Assembly (NCBI RefSeq): GCF_010682065.1
Contig: NZ_JAAGWG010000030.1
Span: 1 to 61,611, forward strand
Source: Blastococcus saxobsidens
Lineage (GTDB): Bacteria > Actinomycetota > Actinomycetes > Mycobacteriales > Geodermatophilaceae
Length of the DNA: 61,611 nt
Direction: 5' to 3'
Part shown: piece by piece, positions 18,262 through 26,187 of the stretch
How positions within the stretch are numbered: position 1 is the stretch's first letter
How the letters are laid out: each line of letters begins with the position of its first letter
Translations under genes and position numbers: made by a program
The notes under the pieces: model-generated
The model's input: the letters and a program-made list of their open reading frames with translations, nothing else
What the model was told of the DNA's origin: nothing
Database searches by the model: none

Positions 18262-19074
18262 TCAGAACCGGCGATCCAGCAGCACGGGGAAGTTCGCCCT
18301 CGTCGCGTCGACTCCGCCGAGGTCGAGCTCTACGGCGAGGACCTCTTCGTCCTCTCCGGCTTCCGCCAGCACGCGACCCAGGGGATCGACGACCATGCTG
18401 TGGCCGCCCATCGTCACCCCGGCGTGCGTCCCGGCGGTGTTGCACGCGATGACGACGACCTGGTTCTCCACCGCTCGCGCCTGCGCGAGCACCCGCCAGT
18501 GCTCGACCCTCGCGAGCGGCCACGCGGCGACGATCACGCTCAGCTGCATCCCGTTGACCGTCAACATCCGGAACAGCTCGGGGAAGCGCAGGTCGTAGCA
18601 CGTGGCCAGACCGACGGGGACAAACTCGCCGCCGAGGTCGAGGTCCACCGTCGCGAGCTGGTCCCCCGCGGTCAGCAGGGTCGGTTCCCCGGCGCTGAAC
18701 CCGAACCGGTGCAGCTTGCGGTACGTGGCGACGAGTTCACCCCCGCTGTCGATGACCACGGCGGTGTTGTACAGAGCGCCTGACACCGGGTCCCGCTCGA
18801 TGATCGACCCTCCGTGCAGGACGACACGCGCCTCGCGTGCCGCAGCACGGATCGCGCTGACGGTCGACCCGGTCACGCCTTCTGCGCCGTCCTGCCACGA
18901 CTCGTAGGAGAAGCCGCCGTGCGCCCAGAGCTCAGGCAGCACGACGAGATCCGCGCCGCGCTGCTGGCGGATCAGGGCCGTGACGCGCTCGACGCGTTCG
19001 ACCAGCGGCTCGGTATCCCCGTAGGCGATCTGCAGGAGCCGGACGTTCGCCGTCCTCGTGGAAGGAACGGTCAT
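18262..19074 (-). CDS. nit: Carbon-nitrogen hydrolase, probable 2-oxoglutaramate (omega-) amidase
   Basis: A 270-residue nitrilase-superfamily enzyme with the full catalytic set: Glu48 in LPELW, Lys120 in YRKLHRF and Cys159 in ATCYDLRFPE. In pAO1 a gene of this family (Nit) hydrolyses alpha-ketoglutaramate, the product of pyridine-ring breakdown, to 2-oxoglutarate and ammonia. Here the gene overlaps by 4 bases the CoxG gene, two genes downstream of the dihydroxypyridine monooxygenase, so the same role is likely. Other amidase substrates cannot be excluded. It is the last gene of a five-gene operon from 22270 and is followed by a strong hairpin. Confidence 0.85.
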   Translation of the reverse strand: MTVPSTRTANVRLLQIAYGDTEPLVERVERVTALIRQQRGADLVVLPELWAHGGFSYESWQDGAEGVTGSTVSAIRAAAREARVVLHGGSIIERDPVSGALYNTAVVIDSGGELVATYRKLHRFGFSAGEPTLLTAGDQLATVDLDLGGEFVPVGLATCYDLRFPELFRMLTVNGMQLSVIVAAWPLARVEHWRVLAQARAVENQVVVIACNTAGTHAGVTMGGHSMVVDPLGRVLAEAGEDEEVLAVELDLGGVDATRANFPVLLDRRF

Positions 19075-19784
19075 GACCGGCGCCTGCCGAGCAGGTAGGC
19101 GAACAGGGCAGCGAGCAGGGCGGCGCCGAGCGGGACCGGCTGCTGCAGCTTGCTCGCGGTGATGCTGCGAGCAAGGGTGAGGACGCTCAAGACGTCCTCG
19201 TGGTCGTCAGCGGCGGGTGCCGTCGCGGGCCGGAGGCGGTCCGGCTCGCTGCCCCGGGACCGCGGTGGCTGCGCGTCGGTTCCGGGGCGGCTGTCGGTCC
19301 TGGTGCCCGCGGCAGCCGGCTCGGGCGCGCTCTCCTCGGGCTGCTGCTGGACCATCGCCTCGAGGCGGGTCACGAACGTCTTGAGCAGGGCAGTGCTGAC
19401 GTCGTTGATGACGCCACGGCCGAACTGGGCGACCTTCCCGGACAGCGTGAGATCCGTGAGCACCGTCACGTGGGTGACGTCTCCCTTGTCCACCAGCGTC
19501 GCGGTAACCACTGCCTGCGCATCCCCGCCACCGCGGGACTCCCGTCCCTTGGCCGACAGCACGGCGCGCCGCTCCGTCTCGTCCAACTCGATGAAGCGTG
19601 CGGTTCCCTTGTAGTTGGCGGTGATCGGGCCCACCTTGATCTTGGCCTGGCCGAGGTAGTCCTCCCCGTCCCGGCCGGTGATGGAGGCGCCGGGCAGGCA
19701 CGGGCCGACCCGCTCCAGATCGGTGAGCAGGCGCCATGCCTCCTCGACAGGCACGGACACGTCGAACTCGTTGGTGAGCTGCAT
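19071..19784 (-). CDS. coxG: CoxG-family SRPBCC protein with C-terminal membrane anchor
   Basis: A 237-residue protein. The N-terminal 150 residues form a CoxG-type SRPBCC (START-like) domain (VPVEEAWRLLTDLERVGPCLPGA and GQAKIKVGPI). A Pro/Ser/Arg-rich linker and a C-terminal helix (PLGAALLAALFAYLLGRRRS) follow, suitable as a tail anchor. CoxG proteins are needed for CO dehydrogenase function at the membrane, where they are thought to dock the enzyme or handle quinone. Here a similar job for one of the two molybdenum hydroxylases is likely, giving them a route into the respiratory chain. The ATG at 19784 follows AGGTAAG; the downstream nitrilase gene overlaps the stop. Confidence 0.85.
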   Translation of the reverse strand: MQLTNEFDVSVPVEEAWRLLTDLERVGPCLPGASITGRDGEDYLGQAKIKVGPITANYKGTARFIELDETERRAVLSAKGRESRGGGDAQAVVTATLVDKGDVTHVTVLTDLTLSGKVAQFGRGVINDVSTALLKTFVTRLEAMVQQQPEESAPEPAAAGTRTDSRPGTDAQPPRSRGSEPDRLRPATAPAADDHEDVLSVLTLARSITASKLQQPVPLGAALLAALFAYLLGRRRS

Positions 19785-19827
19785 GATCAGGCACTTACCT
19801 CTCGTAGGGAGTTGCGGGGGGCCGCGG

Positions 19828-21039
19828 TCAGACCGTGGTGACTGCCGGGAGGCCGAACCGGTAGGCCGGATCGCCGGGCGGGAAGGGGCCGCCGTGCTGC
19901 AGGACCTCCGCCATGCGGCGGACCTTTCGCAGGTACGCGCGCCCGACGGCCAGCTGGTGAGTCTCCCAGCGGCTGAGGGCACCGTCGAGGTCGTCTCCGG
20001 CACCGGTGAGCGCGTCCACGAGCGCCCAGGCGTCGGCGCAGGCCTTCGCCCCGCCGGCGGCGGCGTGCGGGCGCGGGGTGATCGCCGCGTCGCCGATGAG
20101 GAGGCAGCGTCCGATCCGCATGCGCGGCACCTCCGCATCGGCGATCACGGTGACGAAGGGCTCACGAGCTGCCAGCAGCAGCTCCGCGAACATGTCGTCC
20201 AGCCGATGGCGTGCGGACTCCTCGAACCCGGCGAGCACGTCGGGGTGCAGGTCGTGGTGGTGGACCGACGTGGGCCGCCGCACACCGTTGCGGTCGGTCA
20301 TCAGCGCGTCGAGCTCCGGCCCCGCCGCCACGTTCCTGTACCACTGGTAGTTCAGCCCCCGCCTGACCCGACCCTCCGCGTCGACGACCGGGATCGGATA
20401 GGCGATGAGATGGCCGTCCTCGAGCAACCCGTACGAGAAGGCATCGTCGAAGAAGTCCAGGGTCCGTGAGGACAACGCGTCGAGCTCCGCCACACCGCGC
20501 CAGGTCACGTACCCCGCGTACTCGGGCGTCACCCCGGTCAACTGGCGGCGACCTGCGGATGCGCCACCGTCGGCCAGCACGACCAGATCCGCCCGTGCCA
20601 CCTCTCCACTGCTGAAGAAGAGCTCGACCTGGTCGCCGTCATCCACCACCCGCTCCAGGTTGCAGGAGAAGTGGTAGCGCTCCCGGCCGAAGTGGCCGAG
20701 GAGACGGTGGTAGAGCGCGTTGTAGGACGTGAAGCGCCAGCCGACGTCGGTCTGCCCGATCATCGCTCCGCTCGCGGCGTTCACGTACTTCACCGAGGAC
20801 GAGGGCACGCTGATGTCGTCGAGGGTCGTGCCGGTCCGCTCCAGGAGGAACCGGACCAGCTCCGGCTGGACGACGATCCCGGTGCCGAGACCGGACAGCG
20901 GCCCCGGGGACCGCTCGTACACGTCGACCTCGTAACCGGCGTCGCGGAGCAGCCCGGCCGCCGTCAGTCCTGCGATCGAGCCCCCGACGACGGCGATGCG
21001 CGTGTCGCCGGGGCGCCCGGTCATCGGGGCGGCGGTCAT
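19828..21039 (-). CDS. dhph: 2,6-dihydroxypyridine 3-monooxygenase-like flavoprotein
   Basis: A 403-residue class A flavin monooxygenase. The Rossmann motif is IAVVGGSIAGLTAAGLLRDAG; the second FAD motif is GRCLLIGDAAITPRPHAAAGG. Blocks such as LSGLGTGIVVQPELVRFLL, AGYVTWRGV and FSYGLLEDGHLIAYPIP closely match what I recall of pAO1 DHPH, which converts 2,6-dihydroxypyridine to 2,3,6-trihydroxypyridine with NADH and O2. The ATG at 21039 overlaps the cyclase stop as ATGA. Gene order Dabb, cyclase, monooxygenase, CoxG, amidase suggests one transcript for ring catabolism. It is one of the strongest markers that the cluster acts on a nicotine-like pyridine. Confidence 0.9.
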   Translation of the reverse strand: MTAAPMTGRPGDTRIAVVGGSIAGLTAAGLLRDAGYEVDVYERSPGPLSGLGTGIVVQPELVRFLLERTGTTLDDISVPSSSVKYVNAASGAMIGQTDVGWRFTSYNALYHRLLGHFGRERYHFSCNLERVVDDGDQVELFFSSGEVARADLVVLADGGASAGRRQLTGVTPEYAGYVTWRGVAELDALSSRTLDFFDDAFSYGLLEDGHLIAYPIPVVDAEGRVRRGLNYQWYRNVAAGPELDALMTDRNGVRRPTSVHHHDLHPDVLAGFEESARHRLDDMFAELLLAAREPFVTVIADAEVPRMRIGRCLLIGDAAITPRPHAAAGGAKACADAWALVDALTGAGDDLDGALSRWETHQLAVGRAYLRKVRRMAEVLQHGGPFPPGDPAYRFGLPAVTTV

Positions 21040-21977
21040 GCCGGGTCGACGAGCGGCATCGCCAGCGGCCGCAACGGCGCACCGCTGGCACCGCGGAGGC
21101 GGATGGGTGCGGCGATGAAGGCGCACTCCCGGACACCGTCCCGCGCCAGGGCCTCGAGATCGATAAGCTCGATCATCGGGACACCCGCCTCGGCGAGGAA
21201 GTGGCAATGGCCGGGCAGCCAGTTGTCCTCCTGCTCGGACGGTCCGACTTCGACGCATTCCTGGTCAGCGGCGACGGCGGCGATCTTCTGCTGCGTCAGC
21301 CAGCGGGCCGCGTCGAGCCCCACTCCGGGCGGATTGCCCAGCACCTTGCTGCCGTCCGGCCAGAACGCCATGCGCCCGGTGCGGATGAGTGCGACGTCGC
21401 CGGCCTGCAGTTCGGTGCCGGCCTGCTCGAGGCATGCCTGGAGGTCCTCGACCGTGATCGCGTACGACGGCTCCAGGCACTCGACGCCCTTGAGACCGGC
21501 GACGTCGAACAGCACGCCTCGGGTGACGATCGGCGGGATCTGCTCCGCGCCGCCACGGGTCCAGTGGCGGCTGCCGAGGTGCTCGTCGACCTTGAAGTTG
21601 TTGTAGATGGCTCCGTCGACACCGAAGTGGTTGAGGGCGTCGATGTGCGTGCCCGTGTGGGTGTACATGAACACGACGTCGCCCGAGTAGCAGACGTGCC
21701 GGTTCACCTCGGCCCCGACACCGTTCAGGTTGTCGACGACAGTTCCCTGCGGGGTGTGGCTCATGAACAGCTGGTAGGCCGGGTCACCCGCGGCCTGGAA
21801 GCTCGGCATGCCGACGAAGTAGTCGATGCTGAGGTCGTAGACACGGCGCCCGTCCGCGCGCGCGAGCACCTCCGCCGAGCGGACCGGGTCCAGGTAGTTC
21901 AGGGCACCGAGCTGGTCGTCGGGACCCCACGGGCTCGTCGCGACCTGGATGTCCGCGCGAGGCTGCGTCGCCGTCAC
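21036..21977 (-). CDS. Cyclase-family metal-dependent hydrolase, candidate ring-opening enzyme
   Basis: A 313-residue member of the cyclase family (kynurenine formamidase / isatin hydrolase fold). The metal motif HTGTHIDALNHFG is intact (HxGTHxDxxxH). Family members hydrolyse cyclic or linear amides and imides with Mn or Zn. Start is a GTG at 21977 overlapping the Dabb stop (GTGA); its own stop overlaps the monooxygenase start. Placed between hydroxylation of dihydroxypyridine and release of 2-oxoglutarate, it is well placed to hydrolyse the C-N bond of the oxidised trihydroxypyridine ring. This step is poorly defined in pAO1, where a cyclase-like gene has, as I recall, also been suggested. 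Function is inferred. Confidence 0.8.
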   Translation of the reverse strand: MTATQPRADIQVATSPWGPDDQLGALNYLDPVRSAEVLARADGRRVYDLSIDYFVGMPSFQAAGDPAYQLFMSHTPQGTVVDNLNGVGAEVNRHVCYSGDVVFMYTHTGTHIDALNHFGVDGAIYNNFKVDEHLGSRHWTRGGAEQIPPIVTRGVLFDVAGLKGVECLEPSYAITVEDLQACLEQAGTELQAGDVALIRTGRMAFWPDGSKVLGNPPGVGLDAARWLTQQKIAAVAADQECVEVGPSEQEDNWLPGHCHFLAEAGVPMIELIDLEALARDGVRECAFIAAPIRLRGASGAPLRPLAMPLVDPA

Positions 21978-22270
21978 GGGGTGACCTTCTCGAAGTCGAC
22001 GACCGCGCGAGCCGCGAGCTTGGGCAGCAGCTTCCCGACCACCTCGGCGTGGAAGGGGTCGACCGAGTACTCCTCCAGGCCGTTCCAGTCGTCGAAGTCG
22101 TTGATGAGGACGCCGTCCCACGGCGTGCCGTTGTCGCCGGGGTCGCCGGTGTGCTTGCCGAGCTCCCAGCTGCGGATGCTGCTCATGCCCTTGAGCGTGT
22201 TCAGCAGGTCGATGACCTCATCGGGGTCGTTGCCTTCGGCGACCTGCCACATGAAAACGTGCCGGATCAT
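21974..22270 (-). CDS. Dabb-family (stress-responsive alpha/beta barrel) small protein
   Basis: A 98-residue single-domain protein of the Dabb fold (IRHVFMWQVAEGNDPDEVIDLL at the start, KLAARAVVDFEKVTP at the end), a dimeric ferredoxin-like barrel. Some relatives are enzymes (olivetolic acid cyclase), others are small-molecule binding proteins. It is the first gene of the ring-cleavage operon and overlaps the cyclase by 4 bases. It may assist ring opening of the unstable trihydroxypyridine or its quinone; no catalytic assignment is possible from sequence. Confidence 0.8.
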   Translation of the reverse strand: MIRHVFMWQVAEGNDPDEVIDLLNTLKGMSSIRSWELGKHTGDPGDNGTPWDGVLINDFDDWNGLEEYSVDPFHAEVVGKLLPKLAARAVVDFEKVTP

Positions 22271-22296
22271 GCTGCACTCCTCGGGGATTCGCTACG

Positions 22297-22313
22297 CCGC
22301 CATCACTTGGCGG
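22297..22313. promoter_or_regulatory. Inverted repeat upstream of ring-cleavage operon
   Basis: CCGCCA-N5-TGGCGG lies 27-43 bases upstream of the Dabb start, in a position suitable for an operator. The rest of the 215-base gap holds the terminator of the upstream operon (22421-22459) and near-matches to the CGGATTCCG motif only (GGGATTCGC at 22284, TCCGAATCG at 22384). Confidence 0.35.
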
Positions 22314-22420
22314 TGGACGAAGTCTGCGAGGGCCTGCCGCTGCCTTCTATTGCATCCGCCACACAACTCCGGCCGCGCTTGTCCGAATCGCGAAAGTCAC
22401 GTCGTCGCGGAAATGACGAA

Positions 22421-22459
22421 GCGGGGCCGGTCCCCGGACGTCCCGGAGACCGACCCCGC
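22421..22459 (-). terminator. Terminator after Mo-hydroxylase set B S subunit
   Basis: A 17-bp stem (22421-22437 with 22443-22459, 5-base loop) that pairs completely on the minus-strand RNA, with two G-U pairs. It starts 27 bases after the stop of the 2Fe-2S subunit gene, and TTCGTCATTTC follows. The fact that only the minus-strand RNA pairs fully supports this orientation. Confidence 0.75.
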
Positions 22460-22485
22460 CGTGGGGATCAGACGATGGCTCCTGG

Positions 22486-22977
22486 TCAGGCCGTGCCGGC
22501 CCGCTCGTCCTCCTGCGGTTCGGCGAGAGCCTGGCTGACGGCCTCCACGATCTGCTGATAGCCCGTGCACCGGCAGATGTTCCCGGAGATCGCGTCGCGG
22601 ATCTCGTCGTCGGAGAGCTGCTTCCCCTCGTCCACGACGGGCTGCAACGTCATCAGGAAACCTGGGGTGCAGAACCCGCACTGCAGTCCGTGACACTCGT
22701 TGAACGCACGCTGCAGCCTGTTGAGCTGACCGCCCTGGGCGAGGCTCTCGACCGTCCGCACGCTGTGCCCATCGGCCTGGACCGCGAGCATCACGCAGGA
22801 GCGCACCGGTTCACCGTCGAACAGCACCGTGCATGCGCCGCAGACACCGTGCTCGCAGCCCACGTGCGTGCCGGTCAGCCGCAGCTCGTGTCGGATGAAG
22901 TCCGACAACAACATCCGCGGTTCGACCGCACGCTGGTAGCGGTCGCCGTTGACCTCGAGCTCGATCTCCCGCTTCAC
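22486..22977 (-). CDS. Molybdenum hydroxylase 2Fe-2S small subunit (set B)
   Basis: A 163-residue 2Fe-2S subunit with CEHGVCGAC, RSCVML, QCGFCTPGF and NICRCTGY, i.e. all eight cluster cysteines. Start is a GTG at 22977 overlapping the stop of the FAD subunit as GTGA. No large subunit follows; a strong terminator does. The partner is most likely the large subunit encoded alone at 30140-32572. Confidence 0.9.
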   Translation of the reverse strand: MKREIELEVNGDRYQRAVEPRMLLSDFIRHELRLTGTHVGCEHGVCGACTVLFDGEPVRSCVMLAVQADGHSVRTVESLAQGGQLNRLQRAFNECHGLQCGFCTPGFLMTLQPVVDEGKQLSDDEIRDAISGNICRCTGYQQIVEAVSQALAEPQEDERAGTA

Positions 22978-23864
22978 GCGATCCTCGCCTTCGCCTTGTC
23001 GGCTGCCGTCATGACGGCGCGGAAGGTCATCTCCCGGATGACCTCGCGCCGGTAGTCCGGGTCGCCGTGCACGTTGCCCAGGGGGCTGATGTCCGTCGTT
23101 GCCACTGCTGCCGCCTCCCGCGCGGCCCTTTCCGAGAAGGTGCCGCTCTCGAGCACTGCCGCTGCAGCGCGCGACTCCTCCGGTCGCATCCCGGCCCCGA
23201 GCAGGCCGACCCGTGCCGAACGGCACACGCCGTCGGGGCCGAGGTGGACGATCGCAGCGGCCCCGCCGATTGCGTAGTCGCCGTGCCGGCGGGCGAACTC
23301 CTGGAAAGAGGAACCGACGGCCGTGCCGGGTTCCACCGCACGATCCGGGATGATCACCTCGCTGATGATCTCGTCCGGCTCGAGGCTGGTCGTGAAGATC
23401 GAGACGAAGAGGTCGTCGACCCCGATCTCCCGTCGTCCACGCGTGGAGCGGGCGACGACCCGCGCGTCACTCATCAGCAGCACCACCGGGACCTCTGCAG
23501 CGGGGTCCGCGTGCGCGGTCGTGCCGCCGATCGTTCCCCGGTTGCGGATCTGGGGGTGGGCGACGTAGCCCATCGCTTCGCTCAGCAGCGGATGCCGGTC
23601 TGCCACGAGCGGGTCGCCGGCCACCGTGCTGTGCCGCACCAGCGCACCCAGCCTCAGCTGCCCGTCCTCGGCCCGGATCTGTCCGAGTCCGTCGACACCG
23701 TTCAGGTCGATCAGCAGGGACGGCGCCGCGAACCGGAGGTTGAGCAGAGGGATCAGGCTCTGACCGCCTGCCAGGAGCTTCGCGTCCTCGCCACCCTCCG
23801 CGAGCAGCCGGGCTGCGTCCTCCACCGTGGACGGCGCCTCGTAATCGAACAACGGGGGCTTCAC
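22974..23864 (-). CDS. Molybdenum hydroxylase FAD-binding medium subunit (set B)
   Basis: A 296-residue CoxM-type subunit with AKLLAGGQSLIPLLNLRFA and IRNRGTIGGTTAHADPAAE for FAD binding. The family N-terminus (KPPLFDYEAPSTV) puts the start at the GTG at 23864, but that codon has no good ribosome site. The best Shine-Dalgarno of the region (AGGAGGAGG) serves a 12-codon reading frame that ends 7 bases earlier, suggesting coupling. Medium and small subunits form a two-gene operon without a large subunit. Confidence 0.88.
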   Translation of the reverse strand: MKPPLFDYEAPSTVEDAARLLAEGGEDAKLLAGGQSLIPLLNLRFAAPSLLIDLNGVDGLGQIRAEDGQLRLGALVRHSTVAGDPLVADRHPLLSEAMGYVAHPQIRNRGTIGGTTAHADPAAEVPVVLLMSDARVVARSTRGRREIGVDDLFVSIFTTSLEPDEIISEVIIPDRAVEPGTAVGSSFQEFARRHGDYAIGGAAAIVHLGPDGVCRSARVGLLGAGMRPEESRAAAAVLESGTFSERAAREAAAVATTDISPLGNVHGDPDYRREVIREMTFRAVMTAADKAKARIA

Positions 23865-23871
23865 GACCGCG

Positions 23872-23910
23872 TCACTGGTCCCGTTCCATGGCGCACGCAC
23901 TCTCGGACAT
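23872..23910 (-). CDS. Putative 12-residue leader peptide upstream of set B FAD subunit
   Basis: ATG at 23910 preceded by AGGAGGAGG at ideal spacing opens a 12-codon frame (MSESACAMERDQ) ending in TGA at 23872, 7 bases before the GTG of the FAD subunit. The frame differs from that of the subunit. It could couple translation or act as a regulatory leader. Evidence is only the ribosome site and spacing. Confidence 0.35.
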   Translation of the reverse strand: MSESACAMERDQ

Positions 23911-23960
23911 GGCGGCCTCCTCCTCACCAGCCCGCAGCGACGGCACCTCGATGGGATGCC

Positions 23961-24061
23961 GTGTGCGGAATGGCTTCCACACTGCCCGGACCAACCCGCC
24001 GATGTCTCTGCGCTCTCTCACAATTGGCGAGCATCGGCTGCCCGGATTCCGCAGAGGAATC
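23961..24061. promoter_or_regulatory. Two inverted repeats upstream of set B M-S operon
   Basis: GTGTGcGGAA-N4-TTCCACAC (23961-23982) is a near-perfect inverted repeat. CGGATTCCG (24043-24051) is one of the recurrent 9-mers and also forms GATTCC-N5-GGAATC (24045-24061), which touches the stop codon of PucR-2. Both are candidate operators for the Mo-hydroxylase subunits transcribed toward lower coordinates. Confidence 0.45.
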
Positions 24062-25286
24062 ACAGCGGAGCAGGACCGAGGACCTGGTCCTCCAGTGTTG
24101 CCAGGTCCGTCCGCTCGTCCTCCTGCAGCAGGACGTACATGCGCAGTGCGATCGAGAGTTCGTCCCTCGCGGTGGCGATCGACCGCTCCAGCACCTTCTC
24201 CGCGGACCGGAGGCGATAGGCCACCGTACGTTCGTGCACGCCGATGATCGAGGCCGTCGCTGCGGCGTTCTGCCCGCTGGCGAAGTAGGCGCGCAGGGTC
24301 TCCCGCAGGACCTTGGCGCGCTCGTCCTTGCCGTACAGCGGCCCCAGCTGTTCGACGATGAAGTCACGGACCGCTGGTAGATCCCGCAGCACCAGAGCCT
24401 CCAAGGCGATCGTGCTGTAACGGGTCAGCGGCTGCGGGTGGATCCGTGCGACCCGGTAGGCCTGCCAGGCCTGACGGTAGGTCCGCTGCATCCCCTCGAC
24501 GTCGTTCGCGTACTGGCCGACCGCTAGGTGCGTCTCCCGCGGCACCTCGACTGCACTGAGGTCGCTGTCGTCGGTCGTCCTGGTGCTCGGCCGACCCAGC
24601 CACCCGACGACCGTGCCGGCCGCTCCGGAGACGCTCAGTGACTGCCAGCCGAGCGCGGTGGCGGCCTTCTTGATGGTCGCTTCCGGTTCCGCGCCCCAGG
24701 CGATCACGCCCAGGTGCCGGCCACGCATGGCGTATCCGAGAGCGGCCTCGTCGACGGGGATGCCGGCGAGGAGATCCCGGACCAGAGCACGGCGCTTGCG
24801 GTCACGCCCCTGCATGTAGAACGCGTGGTACTCCCGCTGGTAGGCCTCGATGATCGAAGCCGTGACCCGGTCGTTCCAGGCGAAGTGGTACTGGCTCACA
24901 TGCCGCAGGACGGGTAGCCGCCGTGCGGAGTCGGGGATCAGTTCGTCCGCGACCTCCAGGATGCAGTCCCAGGTCAGGGCCTGGCCGACCCGGGACGTGC
25001 GCAGGAGGGCATGGAGGTCGACGTCGGCCTGGGCCGCGAGCCGAGCCTCCCGGAGGCGCGTGTCGGACGCCTGCTCGGGCGGAGGTCGCTCCTCCGTCAT
25101 GCCGTCGAGGATGTCCCGGACCGAGGTCGTGATCGTCTCGCTCTCCGCGGCCCTGAGGACGGGATCGTCGCGCAGGTAGAACTCCGGGATCTCCTCGCGC
25201 AATCGCCGCGCGATCTTCGTGGCGAGCGCGGGTAGTCGTTCCCGGACCCCGTCAGCCAGGGTGCGCAGGTCGTCCTCGAGTGTCAC
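24060..25286 (-). CDS. PucR-family transcriptional regulator (PucR-2)
   Basis: A 408-residue regulator lacking the N-terminal PucR domain but with a GGDEF-like middle region and the C-terminal HTH_30 (TASIIGVHERTVAYRLRSAEKVL). Highly similar along its whole length to PucR-3 at 47853-49082 (shared MTLEDDLR, LREARLAAQAD, HALLRTSRVGQA, RDRKRRALVRDLLAGIPVDEAALGY, VLRETLRAYFASGQNAA). The shared N-terminus supports the GTG start at 25286. It follows the NmrA-like gene by 25 bases and probably belongs to the operon starting with the TMADH-like gene or even the 6-hydroxynicotine oxidase. A good candidate for the nicotine-responsive regulator. Confidence 0.88.
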   Translation of the reverse strand: MTLEDDLRTLADGVRERLPALATKIARRLREEIPEFYLRDDPVLRAAESETITTSVRDILDGMTEERPPPEQASDTRLREARLAAQADVDLHALLRTSRVGQALTWDCILEVADELIPDSARRLPVLRHVSQYHFAWNDRVTASIIEAYQREYHAFYMQGRDRKRRALVRDLLAGIPVDEAALGYAMRGRHLGVIAWGAEPEATIKKAATALGWQSLSVSGAAGTVVGWLGRPSTRTTDDSDLSAVEVPRETHLAVGQYANDVEGMQRTYRQAWQAYRVARIHPQPLTRYSTIALEALVLRDLPAVRDFIVEQLGPLYGKDERAKVLRETLRAYFASGQNAAATASIIGVHERTVAYRLRSAEKVLERSIATARDELSIALRMYVLLQEDERTDLATLEDQVLGPAPL

Positions 25287-25311
25287 GCGCTGAAGCCTAC
25301 GAGTGTCTCGC

Positions 25312-26187
25312 TCACTCGTTCCTCACGTCGCTGGACGGCCACAGCTCTGCTGCGTGCTCCGCCAGGAAAGCGTCGATGTGGCGTGGCCGGCCACCGGTCA
25401 CCCGCTCGACCTCACCCGTCACGGTGGCGGTGTGCCCCCCGACGATGCTCTCGGCGATCCGTGTCATGTAGGCGACGGACGCCTCGTCGAGCCCATCGGT
25501 GCGCATGCGCTTCTCGGCCTCGGAGAGGCTCTCCTCGATGGCCCTGACGCAGCCGCCGGCGGCTGCGGCGATGCGCTCGGCGACCTGGGCCAGCGTCAGG
25601 CCCTCGGGACCGGTGAGCTCGAGCGCGGTGCCCGCCCACCCACCGGTGACGAGCGCCTCCGCTGCGACCGCGGCGATGTCGCGAGCGTCGATCCACGCGA
25701 TGGCCGACCCACCCGTCGTCATCACGATGATCCGGTCGTTCCGGATCATGGGCCCGAAGAAGTCCTCGTCGACGATGTCCTGCATGAACCAGTTCGGGCG
25801 CAGGATCGTCCACTCCAGGCCGCTGACCTCCACCGCCCGCTCGACGCGACGTTCGCTGATGTCCTCGGACCGCGTGTCGGCGGCGCACTCGGAGAGGAGC
25901 ACGAGCCGACGCGCGCCGGCGACCTCCATGGCGATCAGGAAATCGGCGACGGCCTCGACGACATCGCCCGAGTGCGGCTTCACGAGGTACACGCCGTCCA
26001 CTCCGTCGAGCGCAGGAACCCAGGTCGACTCGTCATGCCAGTCGAATCGGGCGGTTTCCACCTTCTCGAGGAGGAGCCGTGCGGGGTTGCGCGAGGCTGC
26101 GCGGACGGTGGCGCCCCGGGTCACGAGTGCGGCCACCACGTGGCGGCCCGTCGTGCCGCCGGCGCCGGTGACCAGGATCCGACTCAC
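25312..26187 (-). CDS. NmrA-like NAD(P)-binding protein (atypical SDR)
   Basis: A 291-residue NmrA/azoreductase-like protein. The N-terminal dinucleotide motif ILVTGAGGTTGRHVVAAL is typical; the middle (LEWTILRPNWFMQD) matches NmrA-type atypical short-chain dehydrogenases such as quinone oxidoreductase QOR2 and redox sensors. The catalytic Tyr-Lys pair of classical SDRs is not evident, so it may sense or reduce with NAD(P)H. Overlaps the TMADH-like gene by 4 bases (ATGA). Confidence 0.82.
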   Translation of the reverse strand: MSRILVTGAGGTTGRHVVAALVTRGATVRAASRNPARLLLEKVETARFDWHDESTWVPALDGVDGVYLVKPHSGDVVEAVADFLIAMEVAGARRLVLLSECAADTRSEDISERRVERAVEVSGLEWTILRPNWFMQDIVDEDFFGPMIRNDRIIVMTTGGSAIAWIDARDIAAVAAEALVTGGWAGTALELTGPEGLTLAQVAERIAAAAGGCVRAIEESLSEAEKRMRTDGLDEASVAYMTRIAESIVGGHTATVTGEVERVTGGRPRHIDAFLAEHAAELWPSSDVRNE

